Shown: positions 48,745 through 59,681, numbered from the stretch's first letter. The stretch is 64,000 bases of DNA from Leptasterias polaris (GCA_037783415.1 JAZGTN010000035.1:3100001-3164000); one strand, 5' to 3'. Translations and numbers: made by a program. Notes: generated by a model not told the origin, from the letters alone.

Positions 48745-48960
48745 TTTAGCCTTCGAGAAAGACTCTGATGCTAGGGTCGAAACGTCAGACCACTAACTAA
48801 TTTTTGCAAGTTATAAAACTTAATTTTTTTACAAGCATAAGTGTGTTTTTTTTTCATATTGCTAGGGTCGAAACGTCAGGCCATTAACTATTTTTTGCAT
48901 TTATACCATAGATCCTTTTGGTTGGTAAGCAGTTTGCAACAGCTAATTCTATTTTCTCAA
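48745..48960 (+). repeat. Two GAAACGTCAGG repeat copies in tandem
   Basis: TGCTAGGGTCGAAACGTCAG occurs at about 48769 and again at about 48862. The first copy carries the 5' block CCTTCGAGAAAGACTCTG; the second carries the 3' blocks CCTTTTGGTTGGTAAGCAG and TTTGCAACAGC. Confidence 0.65.
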
Positions 48961-49213
48961 TCATAAATGCCAGTAGGCCTACATTATAGATCCAAATATT
49001 GAGCATCAATTGCATGCAATCATTTCCACACGATACAGTCTCCATGAACCAAACATTTATTCATAATTGCTGGTAAAAATCATTTCAAGATCTGCAGTTG
49101 TACTTGATTTGTCTCGAGGTTCATTAAAGCTTCGTATAACAATTCAGAACTACCGCGAGATTTCGGATACGCAATTTACAAAATTTGAACAGCTGGTGTA
49201 ATAATATGTCAAG

Positions 49214-49346
49214 TAATAAACCACAAGGGAAACTGACTGGGTACATTTTAAACAATTTGTGGTTAAACAAAGAAAATTGACATGCCGGCGCTCTATACCA
49301 ACTGAGCTATCTGGTGGTCTCCCTATTGTCAATATCTTTGTTCGGT
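49214..49346 (-). mobile_element. tRNA-headed SINE, internally deleted
   Basis: Reverse copy of the 26631-26813 element. The A-box region is kept but the stretch from the anticodon loop through the B box is missing, so head joins tail directly (GCCGGCATGTCAATTTTC). Confidence 0.7.
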
Positions 49347-49959
49347 GGTCCATTGTCTTCTGGGACACTTATCGGATAAAGATAGTTGGGAAGTTTGGGA
49401 GAAGAAAGACTTCCTTCTCAACAAACTTACAACCCTTTATCAAATTGAATTTCTATGTGACGTCAGCAATGATAAGTACAAATACCCAGGGCATCCGACT
49501 CCGCATTACTGCTCTAATGGGATTACATTCTATCGCAGTGACATTTCTCATGCCATTTTATGTAAACCCCGTGTTCCATATTGTGCCAAATTGAATTCCA
49601 ATCGCATTAATTCTAAGCGAGCGATATCAAGAAAGGGGGGATTTCCTCCAGACATTCACTTACGATTTATCTTCTCCCCCCCCCCCTCAAAATCTCCCAA
49701 GGAGGATTTCTCAGAACTCACTGCAGACTTCCCGTTATTATAAAAACTCTTAAAAGTTCATCTTTATGTATCATCTTTCTTTGAAGATTATACCACGACC
49801 CCCACCCCCTAATGGTCTTCTTCTTGACGTAAAAATCTAGAGATGTAACTTTCTGTGAATATACGCTCTGTGTCCCCAACTTCTTTTTACAAGTGGGATT
49901 CCCATAGCGGAAATCTTCTGATAACATTTAATGAAGACATATCGATCGAAACGTCTTTT

Positions 49960-50095
49960 CTGGGTCAGGCTGACCCGGAAAAAGGGTTAACAATTTGAAT
50001 TTTTTTAAAACTTTGGTTCTGCATCAGTTTGACATTTTTCTGGCTCATTTTGTCAAAGATTCCGCGTCAAATTGACCCAGAAATTGGTCGAGCCC
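49960..50095. repeat. GGGTCA/TGACCC repeat with an exact inverted hormone-response-element-like site
   Basis: GGTCAGGCTGACC at 49963-49975 is followed by diverged TTTGACA and CAAATTGACCCAGAA units. Confidence 0.5.
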
Positions 50096-51805
50096 GAGTA
50101 TCTCACGGAGCACACATTTTCAAGACCCAGTTCATGTATAATGTTGCTGTTTTGTCCTTGCAATGTTCAATTCACGCATAGACATTTTTTAAAGACCGTC
50201 GGGAGCATCTTCACTGTACCAAAGTAACAAATACGAAAACAACTATTTTACATTGAAAATGTTTATTCTCTTTAAATCATTTTGTCACTCTGTGACAACA
50301 CAGACTCGTGACAAAATGTAGAGCTTGTTACATTTTACACGGGGCTACCGTGTGATGATGTAACTCACATTGTCCTATACAACAGAATCTACCAAAACTA
50401 GCGCGGGAAAGATTCATTATCCCCTTCCCTCACCAAAACTAATGAACAGTGGCGATTAAAAACAGGTGAGTTTCAATAGGCAGCTGAACAGTTCACCTAA
50501 CCGGAGGTTATTTCGCCATTGGGTATAATAAGTGCACTATACACCACCAGACTTGCGACCGGTTCCTTGCCTGTACAACTCTTTCATTAACAAATCTATC
50601 TCGAACTGAAATTTACCGCAGGAGCTACATGTACGTTATTGGAAGTGTTAATTCAAAATCACGGCTCTGCATTAAAGCTATGTGGAGAAGCCATCTTCTT
50701 CTGTTTTTTTCTCCCATTTAAACCAACCGTAACCACACCGAGGCTGTAAGGGAGCAGTAGTCAGGCACCCGTTTTGTATCATGATACATGTAACTTAAGA
50801 TTTTTAGTTACAAGTACTGTAACTAAAAATCCCCATTTACGTACCGTATAATTATGGGGAATGTGACGAAAAACGAGACAGTATAGTCTGTCCTGAGATG
50901 AATGAGAAATTCTCATCAGTGTAAAAACTGATAGAACGAGTTGTAAGTTTGCAGGGTTTAAGGCGCCAAAACTTAAAGGTGGCACTCGGACAAACTGACT
51001 GCCTAAATGTCTTTTAACCCAAGCCACTATAAATTCATGACAGATCTAAATAAATCATACAAAGTCAAAGTTTAACACAACGAACACCGTTGGACATTCC
51101 TCTCTTTGTCTGCTGAGTTTAGACATTTTACCATCTTCTCTGTTTTGTTTGTTTGTTTGTTTGTTTTGTATTGGGGTGTTGTTTGGTGTTTTTGTCAGAC
51201 TGTTCTTAAAATGGAACCGCCTCTTTAAGACCCTCTTCTGCGGATTTCCTGCGGGGGTAAACGTGACACATTTGTCGGTCAGTGTGACGGTAATACACCG
51301 GTCCTCTCGGTCTCAAAGGAACAGTAAACTTATAACTAAATCTCGTAGCACGGCGACCATTCGCTGATCTAGTCAATCTAATAAAATACTGAAATGGCTA
51401 CTGGGCTTTGCTTTCAAGACGTCATTTTTCGCAACCTGATAGGTTGGTTTTACATAAGAAAAAAAAATCTTTAAAGTTTCAAGGTAATTCATAATCACGT
51501 ACAGCGAAAATATTTGGTAAAAATCATGTAGTTATTTTATATCGCGACGCACAGACGACGCAGTATACTGTTTTGTTGATTTTATTTTATTGTTTCCGAA
51601 AGAGAGATGATGAAGTTCGTTTTTTGTGTCTCAGGTTCAAAAGAAATATACCGCACATTGTGTCGTCACCTCGTAATCATTCTTAGCTCTTATTGATCTT
51701 CACAATCTTATAAGGTCTTACAATATGTAAAGTCTGATGATGAGTGGTGTTTCATATTTTGAGAAAAAACAACAAAAGTATGATTTTTAGAATAAGAAAC
51801 GTAAA

Positions 51806-51863
51806 GAAAAGACAACAGCAACAGCAGCAACAATAACAACAACAACAACAACAACAACAGCAA

Positions 51864-51904
<41 letters not shown>

Positions 51905-52020
51905 GCAAAAACAGCAAAAACAACAACAACAACAACAGCAAAAACAGCAAAAGTAACAACAGCAACAGCAAAAACAACAGCAGCAGCAACAACAACAACA
52001 ACAACAACAACTAAAACAGC
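51806..52020 (+). repeat. (CAA/CAG)n microsatellite
   Basis: A 215-bp trinucleotide tract, mostly AAC with interspersed AGC. It creates artefactual Leu-only and Cys-only open frames on the - strand. Confidence 0.95.
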
Positions 52021-52797
52021 ATTCTAATGAGTTGTGCTTGTCATCAATCCTGTTACTCGGAGTCGCGTACATAGTAAGCTTCCTTTAAAATCACAATGAA
52101 TAGCAAATAGTGGTAACAAACCCATGTTTCAGTCACTGTTACTGCAATCGGATATGCCTACAACTCACAGCCATGCGACAGACTAACTTATGCTTTGATT
52201 AAACAGTGAATTCATGAATTTAAGAGATTACAATTTTATCGATTCTCTCGTCTCATTCCTATTCAACAGATTAGGCCTATAAACATTATGTATTCCTGTC
52301 TCCTTTATTTCTTTTCTCGTCTGTGAATTTGCAGATAGACACTTTGTGTTTCTTGTGTGCACCTTCTGAGAATGGAATGCTCTTAATCAATTTGTGTCCA
52401 CTAGGCGCATTTGCCTATAAGTCAAAATTCGTTTTTGGCGGAACTGCTGAAAGAGCAGTGTCGGTCGCCAAAATGTTATTAGCAGATTTTTTACTGGCTT
52501 TGCAATTATTAAAAATTTGAATTTATCGAAAACAAAACAAAATCTGACTGTTTTCAATCTTAAAAGCTCGCTGATTATAAATATGACACCACTAGAACCA
52601 ATCTACAAGAGTCTTAAACACTGTCAAAGAGTAGAAAATAGCATTTCGAGACTTCAATATCACTGTTGCTTCCACGACAACCGCAATAAAAAATAAACCA
52701 ACATGAACGTGCACAAAACCCTGACAAAACATCAACAGTGCTTTAAATGTTTTCTTAATTTGTTGACATTTACGGTTTGTGTGGTGTCTACACTTTA

Positions 52798-52925
52798 TAT
52801 GCACATGACGTCATTTGAGTAGGGCGCCCTCGCTTTGAGATGAAAAGGAGGTTTTTCATTTGCTCATCCTGTGCGCCGCGCGAAACAAATCTGTGCGTTT
52901 TCCATTGTTCGGGTTTTTCTATTGA
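52798..52925. mobile_element. Partial MITE, ATAGACC...GGTCTAT family
   Basis: ATGCACATGACGTCATTTGA, GTAGGGCGCCCTCGC, CATCCTGTGCGCCGCGCG and TTTTCCATTGTTCGG match the copy at 56618-56792. The terminal ATAGACC motifs are lost. Confidence 0.6.
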
Positions 52926-53414
52926 AAACTATATGAGGCCTAATAATAAATAATTACAATTTATATAGCGTCCATTCATGGAACTTGCTCCTGGGTGCTT
53001 AACGATTTAAAAAACTAGAAGATGAATTTTCACTTCCAAATATCAATAATGTACCACACCTTTAACACACTAACGTAATTGGATTAACGTAATTGGAGTA
53101 ATGTCTATAGCATTTCCATTGTAGTAATTATTTATTGACCCCATTGTGATGTTTACCATTTTGGAAGCTTTGCATGGCTGAATCCTACACAAAGCTCTGA
53201 AAGACCCATCCGACTTTTTTGAGATCCTGCGATAGTTATCTAGGGAAGACGACATCTTGAAACTAGGATGTCGACACCCTGAGATCATCTTAGGATGACG
53301 ACTTCGGTATTCTCCGTATGTCGACACCGTCTTACTAAGGATATGACGTCATCCGTTATAACTTATCTCAGGACGAAGACATGCATTTCCGTATAGGGTG
53401 ACGTCATCATCATC

Positions 53415-53735
53415 TCAGGATCCCATCCAGTGGTTAGACTGCAGGACTTGCAATCACAAGGATGTAGTTTCGAACCCAGCCAAGCTAAGCACTGATTTCA
53501 CGATGACTAGAATAAGTATATTGTCGTCTAATTAGTAAATCACAATTTCTTAATTTGTGCAATTCAAAATCATGGACGTTAGGGCCATAAACTAATGTTT
53601 GTGTGAGAGAGATTGACTGTTGCCAGCTTGGTGTTTATATCCTCTTGTTGGACTTTACCGAGTTCCCTTGACGGGAAGATCATCCAAACAAACAAACAAA
53701 CAAACAAACAACCCAACAAACCAACAAACAATTAA
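53415..53735 (+). mobile_element. tRNA-headed SINE with (CAAA)n tail
   Basis: The head has AGTGGTTAGACTGCAGGACT, anticodon loop TTGCAAT (Cys-like) and B-box AGTTTCGAACCC. The element ends GACGGGAAGATCATCCAAAC and (CAAA)n at 53685-53730. Confidence 0.6.
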
Positions 53736-54128
53736 CAAAAAGAGTTACATGCCACACCCAGAGCTCCGTAGAATCTATACAATGAAAATCAAAGTACAAG
53801 CAGTTCAAATACAGACGCACGTGTTGCTTATTTAGGATGTGAGGCAAGCGCAGATTTGCAATGATTTCTTGACAAATATTGATTTAGTTACTGGCATTGA
53901 AGTTCATCCTCGTTTAGGTTTTGTTGTCTCAATTCGTTGACTTAGTGTTCAGAGTCTATTCGAGATGCCATCTTATGAGTAACTGCATACTGTAAAGAGA
54001 GATACAATATTATCAGTTCTGTCACTGAGTCCTTTTTTTCAACAGCGCCCTCTCGGTTCAACAAAACATAAGTGTTTGATTTGCAACTTGAATCTTATAA
54101 GATCTTGAATCTTATAAGATATTATACC

Positions 54129-54493
54129 TTAAAGGCCCTGTACACTATTGGTAAGATCGAAAAACACAAATGTTCACAGATTCACACATAACTTACATGA
54201 TTTAAAGTAAGTAATGGTAGAAAGGGTTCCTTAAAATATTTCTGCCTAAAATGCTATCGTTTCTGAGAAATGAGTAAAACAATAGTTTTTATCGCGCGCG
54301 ATAATAAACTCCATGTTTGAAAAACAGAAAACACATAAGGTCTCTTTTCACTATTTTCTCGTGACCTCGATGACCAATTGAGCTCAAATTTTCACAGGTT
54401 TGTTATTTCATGTATGTGGTTGATTACACAAAACATGAACACTGTCTGTGATTATTTTGTCAGCTCTGCCAATCCTGTATAATACCTTTAAAG
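54129..54493 (+). mobile_element. Complete TTAAAGGCCCTGTACAC-family MITE
   Basis: An uninterrupted copy, nearly identical to 19188-19463 plus 20363-20437. It serves as the empty-site control for the hAT-like insertion. Confidence 0.8.
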
Positions 54494-55109
54494 ATCTTTT
54501 GAGTTTCTATGTACTTTCATGATTCCCTTAAAATATGACGTCTCACCGCATCTGCACTCACAGGCCTATCCCGGCTATAACCTGTAATAAGTTGAGTTAA
54601 CGTTTGTGACTCGAGGGTCGTATACATGTTTAATTGAACGAGATTGCCTCTAATACAACGACTGACTTGATTTCCCTGAAGGCTCCAGTCAAAAACACAA
54701 AAAAACTACTCCATTTGGCTGATTTCATGCGAATCAATAAAGCTGCGCGTGTACAGGAACTTACGGGCAGGATATGAAGTCTCGCGAGATTTACATGGTG
54801 GTGTTTTCTCTCGCGACAGAATTTATGATATCTCAACACTGTTGTCCAACCTCGTTCCTATGGGCAGAAAAACCGCATAAAAGGAACGTGCATCGAGGTA
54901 TTACAACGGAACGCGGTGTATATCGGCTCTTAAGCAGAATTTTATTAGTTTGTTTCAGTCAGAGCAACGCATATTCAATAGCAATTTCGCTGGCAAACGA
55001 AATTGCTCGCAGCAAATTTGTGTGCTTGGTATCGTCATGCATTTTATCATTATGATTATTGGTACCGGAATGACATGTAATTATTTCTGTCTGTAGGTTA
55101 CGAAAAAGT

Positions 55110-55383
55110 TGAATGGACATTGAGAGAGAAATAAAATTGAATTCTTATATCTCATAATTACTTTAAGTCATAATTATCTCATAAATGTGACTTGATTGGC
55201 ACAAGTCGTAGTTATTAGTTGGGGTATCATAATATGAGATGACTTTACGCCAAGTCAAAATAAGGAGATATACGATAAGTCATAGTTATGACTTGTATAA
55301 GTCATAATGAGATATATTAAGTCATAATTATGAGATATAAGTCATAATTATGACTTCCTATAATTTCTCTGAATGTCCCTTTA
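55110..55383. mobile_element. MITE filled with ATAAGTCATAATTATGAC palindromes
   Basis: The ends GAATGGACATTGAGAGAGAA and TTTCTCTGAATGTCCCTTTA are imperfect inverted repeats. The interior repeats AAGTCATAATTATGAGAT in both orientations. Confidence 0.6.
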
Positions 55384-56145
55384 ACGCTTCCGTAGTAAGT
55401 TCAATAAAACGAAGCTAATCTTTCTGAAAACAACCCTATAGATTTACTAAACGATAAAGGCCCAACTTTCAAGGTGATGCTCTAACTGCGCCTGTTAAAT
55501 AAAGCATCAAATTCTATCAGCCGTAAGTCCAAATATTCGGCGGTAAGCAGTTCCTTCAAATTTGACCCTGGGCCCTGGGCCCAATTTCATAAAGCCTGTA
55601 AGCACAAAAACGTGCTAAGCACAGAAAAATCTTGCTTGGCACCAACAGGTTTCTAGTAGGGTCAATATACAGTTTGACCCCCAAAAAATTGTAACAAAAG
55701 GTTTTCCAACGGTTTCAGGTACTATTGGACATCAAAATGGCGTCCAAGATGGCCGCTATACTATCCTAAAATGACTATAAGTCAATCATTATTAACCCTA
55801 CAGACGTAATGTTGGTGCCTATCCCCAGGTTTTAGGGGTCAGAGAACTCATTGAGACCAACAAAAGAAGCATTGAGTAATGAGGTAACATAAAATTCCAA
55901 GATGGCGTCCAAAATGGCCGCCAATACACTAAAAAGGCTATAAGTCATTTAATATTCACCTTGGGAGTTTAATTTTTGGTGTCTACATCTATCTTGTATG
56001 GATCAAGAAACCCACTAAGACCAATAACAATTTAGTGAGTAATCAGGTAACCTAAATATCCAAGATGGCGTCCAAAATGGCTGTCTAATTTGCTAAAAGC
56101 TATTTGCTGAGAGTTTATTTTGTTGTGTCTAATCCTGTGTTATAG

Positions 56146-56244
56146 ATGCCCGGGAGAGGGTTGGGGGGAAGTTCTTGCATCGCGGTTCAACCTGGGCGCT
56201 GCGAATGTGTCTGCGGACTCCGGCACGGTGGTTTGTTTATGTGC
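56146..56244 (-). other. Probable ITS2 remnant
   Basis: GC-rich sequence immediately 3' of the 5.8S-like segment, in the position of ITS2. The assignment is by position only. Confidence 0.4.
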
Positions 56245-56392
56245 TTACGACCCTCCGGCGGACAAGGCCCGGGCCACGTGCGACCCGGGCCGCAATGTGC
56301 GTTCGAAAGGCTGATGATCACTGCAGTCTGCAATTCACACTGATTCACGCAGCTGGCTGCCTTCTTCATCGAGTGATCCACCGCCAAGAATA
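56245..56392 (-). rRNA. 5.8S rRNA pseudogene (internally deleted)
   Basis: In reverse it reads GCGGTGGATCACTC, GATGAAGAAGGCAGCCAGCT, GCGTGAATCAGTGTGAATTG and CGAACGCACATTGCGGC: the conserved core of animal 5.8S rRNA. About 12 nt (the usual GGCTCGTGCGTC part) are missing between CACTC and GATGAAG, and the 3' part is diverged, so it is not functional. Confidence 0.85.
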
Positions 56393-56515
56393 ATAATTGT
56401 ACAACTCTTGGATTTCACTCTCGGTTACCGTCGGTTCCATCACCAATGATGGGCTCTGCCGTGGTCTCGGGCGCAGATGATTTGGGTCAAGATCTTGCGG
56501 GGCGTTCGAGATATC

Positions 56516-56875
56516 TGCGGCTGCTGGCACCAGACTTGCCCTCCAATAGATCCTCGTTAAAGGATTTAAAGTGTGCCCATATATTCCAATGGGCCTCGAA
56601 AGAGTCCTGTATTGCTAATAGACCTTATGCATATGACGTCATTTGAGTAGGGCGCCCTCGCCTAGAGGTCAAAAGAAAGATGCTCATTGGCCAGTCCTGT
56701 GCGCCGCGCGTACAAATCAGCGCGTTTCCATTGTTTCATTATCGGTTTACCTCTAAGATGGCGGCTTGGTGACGTCAATGCATAAGGTCTATTTTCGTCA
56801 CTACCCCCCCCCCCCCCCCCACCCCGTGTCGGGAGTGGGTAATTTGAGCGCCTGCTGCCTTCCTTGGATGTGGTA
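56516..56875 (-). rRNA. 18S rRNA fragment, interrupted by a MITE
   Basis: Reverse complement of 56793-56875 and 56516-56617 gives CTACCACATCCAAGGAAGGC, AAATTACCCACTCCCGACAC, GACGAAAATA, then CAATACAGGACTCTTTCGAG and GAGGGCAAGTCTGGTGCCAG. This is the region around the 530 loop of 18S. Only ~185 nt of 18S remain, ending at CAGCAGCCGC, and a poly-C expansion (56803-56820) disrupts it. Confidence 0.88.
56618..56792. mobile_element. MITE inserted in the 18S fragment
   Basis: ATAGACCTTATGCATATGAC to AATGCATAAGGTCTAT, 175 bp. The 18S sequence resumes directly on the other side, so the insertion point is precise. The target duplication appears to be 2 bp (TA or AT). Confidence 0.85.
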
Positions 56876-57440
56876 GGCGTATAACGGCCAGGCGGTGGTC
56901 ACACCAGTGGTCCGGTCCTGTCGCCCTCGAAGCCACTCTCTCTCCCTCCATCCCTTCTCTCATTCTAATCGCCGGGGGAAACAGAACAAATCAACCAGGG
57001 CGTGTGTCGTCCGCCTCCGTCCGGTGAGCCGTGGAAGCTCGCCCGGCCCGTCTGGTTCCCCGGGGTTGGGCAAGGGCTCAACAAATGCTTCGACGTATCC
57101 CGGAGGGATGGCAATCAGGATGCCAAGAGAGGGGTCCCGCTAGCGCAGAGCTGAATGAGGCCGGGCTCGACAAAAGGTCTCGGTAAACTCACGCTCTCGC
57201 GCCCATGCGGGCTTCAAGAATTGCCGTTGGGTTCGGTATCCGCCCCCGCCCCGGGGCGAGACGGCACTGCCACTCCCGCTGCAGGAAGAGGCAGCACGGT
57301 CCAACACCTCGCTCGTCGGACCAGTCCGGTCGTGCCATCAGGGCCCCCCGGGGGTCACTTAAGAAGCCAGGCCCGCTACCCACTGCCATGCACGGGGAGA
57401 GGGGCATCCACCGGACCGGCAGCCTCACAAAGAAGTAACT
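56876..57440 (-). other. Probable 5' ETS or other spacer rDNA
   Basis: GC-rich, and in the position of the 5' external transcribed spacer relative to the 18S fragment on the - strand. No recognisable rRNA motif, so the assignment rests on colinearity only. Confidence 0.35.
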
Positions 57441-58579
57441 GGTTGTTTTGGACGCCATCTTGGATTTTCAGGACCTGATTACTCAATGAATTTTTCATTG
57501 GTCTTAATGTGTTTCTTGACCCATAAAACATAGATGTAGACACCTAAATTGAAATTCTAAGGTGAAAAGTAAATTTTTTAGTGTATTTTAGTGTATTGGC
57601 GGCCGTCTTGGACGCCATCTTGGATTTTTAGGTTACCTGATTACTCAATGACATTTTTATTGGTCTAAATGGGATTCTTGACCCCTAAAACATGGATGTA
57701 GACACCAAAATGATGACTCTAGGGTAAATAATGAATGACTTATTGCCATTTTATTGTAATGGCGGCCATCTTGGACGCCATTTTGAAAATAACAGCTTTT
57801 CTTTGCTCGGAATTTCTTAGATTTTTAATATGTTATTCTTGATGGTCAATACTACCATAATCCGTTAAAAAACCTTTTGTTACAATTTGTTTGGGGTTAA
57901 GGTGTATTTTTTCATAAATTGACCCTACTTATTCATCAAAAATTCCATGAAGATTACATTGTTACGACTCAGTACCCCGTTCGGGGTTTTTTTTTCTCTG
58001 AGTGAAGAAATGTGCTAAGCTGTTTTTTCTGCTTTAACAGCTTTATGAAACTGGACCCAAACCGTTGAAAACATCTCTGCTCCTATCAATGTTATTATAA
58101 TCCGCAGCTCTAAAGCCAGCAGTGTTCCTGTAGCCCCCCTTTTAGATTTGCTTTTAATGTTGCGCAAGATTAAACGCGATCTAGTTTTGCGAAATCCCAA
58201 ACGGAAAAATGGGCCTAGAGATGTTTGCTGTTCCCAAACAAATCCCACCCTGCATTATATTTCTTTTCCATCAATTTGGAGACGAATCAATAACTGTTTA
58301 GTCAAAACCGCTATCGGGTTTATCTCAAAACGGATGTGTTTTTAAGAGACTTTCCTTTTCGGTTGAGGATTTGTTCACGTGTTTTAGCTGAGAGGACGTG
58401 GTCTATTTCATTCGTTCGTAGACAGTGATTGTGAAGGGGGAGGTTTTTCTTGGAAATTGAGCAAGAATCAACATTTATTCAATAAAACAAATGCAGAAGG
58501 AGTGTGTCTCTCCAATCTTGCAAACGCAACAACAGAGTTGGGAAATAATGAAAATCTTGATGTATTTTACACCCTAGAC

Positions 58580-58830
58580 ACTCCCGGGTCGGAATGGACT
58601 TGTATTCCGGGGTCCCGGCGTGGGGCCTGACCGATCTGTGGGTCAGGCTGACCCCGGGAACTGGTTTAAAACAGAGGGAGTTTTAATTCGGAATCTGTGC
58701 CAGTTTGACCCAATTCTGTGTCAATTTGACACAGATTCTAGGTCATGACCCAGGTCATGACCCAGAAATGGGTCAGGTCCCACAGGACCCGGACCGGGTC
58801 AAATTTGACCAACTCATCCCCCCTAACAAT
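58580..58830. repeat. GGGTCA/TTTGACACA repeat family copy with hormone-response-element-like palindrome
   Basis: GGTCAGGCTGACC at 58641-58653, then TTTGACCCAATTCTGTGTCA, ATTTGACACAGATTC and repeated CATGACCCAGG. Confidence 0.6.
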
Positions 58831-59426
58831 AAACACATTTCGCTTCATGAAAAAAAATAATGATAGAATACCCAAATAACAAGATGAATTGATAGTGTAC
58901 AGACGCAGTTAATGTATTTTGTTGTTGCTTTGTTTAATTTTGTTAAGGAAAATCTAGGTCTATCCACATTTGGCTAAAGATAGAATCCAAAACACTTGTT
59001 TCATTTTGTTTAAACGGCACCTTATATACTTGGTAATTTATCTCTCCTTTCAATCTCTTACAAATTTCACGAGGCATTTTGAAAAAGAAAACAAGAAACA
59101 CGAACAGAAATGAAGAGAAGATTCCTTTAAAGTTGGCACTAATCAATAAATACGTGGTTAGTACTGTTACGCATCTCCTAAACGGATCTTCCACAGGACG
59201 GTCCGTGTACGGGAGGCATGTTGGTGCATTGATATCAAAATCCATTCACTCGTCACATTGTCTAATGAGATGATACCTATACACGTATACATATAACTCA
59301 CAGTGTAGAACAGTCAGCATTTTTTCTTGTGTTTTGTTCATGAATTATGTTGACAAGAAATGTCTTACTGTGTGATTTTGGAGCTTTGGAAAAACATCTT
59401 GAAGAGGTGTAGACTGCGACAGCACC

Positions 59427-59681
59427 ATGGGGAAAACCTCTAATAGATTGGGCCGGCTGGTTCTCAGGAAAAGCCGATGGCGTGTTAACAACCGAGACGT
59501 CATGACATTATGGTCAAAGCTTGATTCGAGGACAGAGATAGAGAAAATATGTCTAGTTTGTATAAACCCAATCATGTGTATGTTAATTTTAAGTGCTGCA
59601 CTATTTGGGTTGCAATATGAATCATCCAAAACATTACAACAGCCTTTAATTCCTAACCTAAGCCTAAGCCATCAAACCTAA
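59427..59681 (+). CDS. Weak candidate: membrane-anchor exon (84-aa ORF with one transmembrane segment)
   Basis: ATG in a good context (GCACCATGG) opens a basic N-terminal tail (MGKTSNRLGRLVLRKSRWRV), then SRTEIEKICLVC, a hydrophobic helix through MCMLILSAALFG, and LQYESSK. The order RTxxEK, membrane helix, AALG-QY recalls the N-terminal anchor of M13 metallopeptidases of the endothelin-converting-enzyme type. That is a short similarity recalled from memory. No donor follows the LQY codons; the sequence runs into a C-rich repeat, so it may be a broken exon or chance. Confidence 0.2.
   Translation: MGKTSNRLGRLVLRKSRWRVNNRDVMTLWSKLDSRTEIEKICLVCINPIMCMLILSAALFGLQYESSKTLQQPLIPNLSLSHQT

Larger units (their letters stand above)
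45825..51800. other. Intronic or intergenic region, repeats only
   Basis: The open frames at 46279-46665 and 49345-49743 have no splice or homology support. Recognised repeats are listed separately. Confidence 0.4.
55655..57930. mobile_element. 2.3-kb foldback element carrying an rDNA fragment
   Basis: The outer ends AGTAGGGTCAATAT and AAATTGACCCTACT are inverted, followed inward by AATTGTAACAAAAGGTTTT in inverted order. Each ~480-bp arm has three ~160-bp sub-units marked by CAAGATGGCGTCCAAAATGG (about 55739, 55902, 56060; inverted near 57448, 57600, 57762). The GC-rich core (56146-57440) is not symmetrical and contains rRNA sequence. No transposase is seen. Confidence 0.8.
55577..58058. mobile_element. 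GGGCCCAATTTCAT-family MITE split by the foldback element
   Basis: The left part GGGCCCAATTTCATAAAGCC with TGCTAAGCACAGAAAAATCT and the right part GTGCTAAGCTGTTTTTTCTG with CAGCTTTATGAAACTGGACC are the two halves of one copy. A hairpin ACCCCGTTCGGGG followed by a T run lies at about 57971-57992. Confidence 0.6.

Noticed and set aside
48760..48800. Hammerhead ribozyme suggested by CTGATG...GAAAC
   Set aside because: The conserved CTGATGA core is incomplete and other copies of the repeat lack CTGATG altogether, so the required stems are not supported.
49345..49743. 132-aa ORF, partly overlapping a SINE
   Set aside because: The first codons fall in SINE sequence. No splice sites, no recognised domain, and a poly-C tract near the end. 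Probably chance.
51708..52072. Poly-Leu and poly-Cys open frames
   Set aside because: They are translations of a (CAA/CAG)n microsatellite in different frames.
56120..57478. Several overlapping GC-rich open frames of 60-107 aa
   Set aside because: They fall in rDNA and spacer sequence on both strands. The open frames reflect high GC content.
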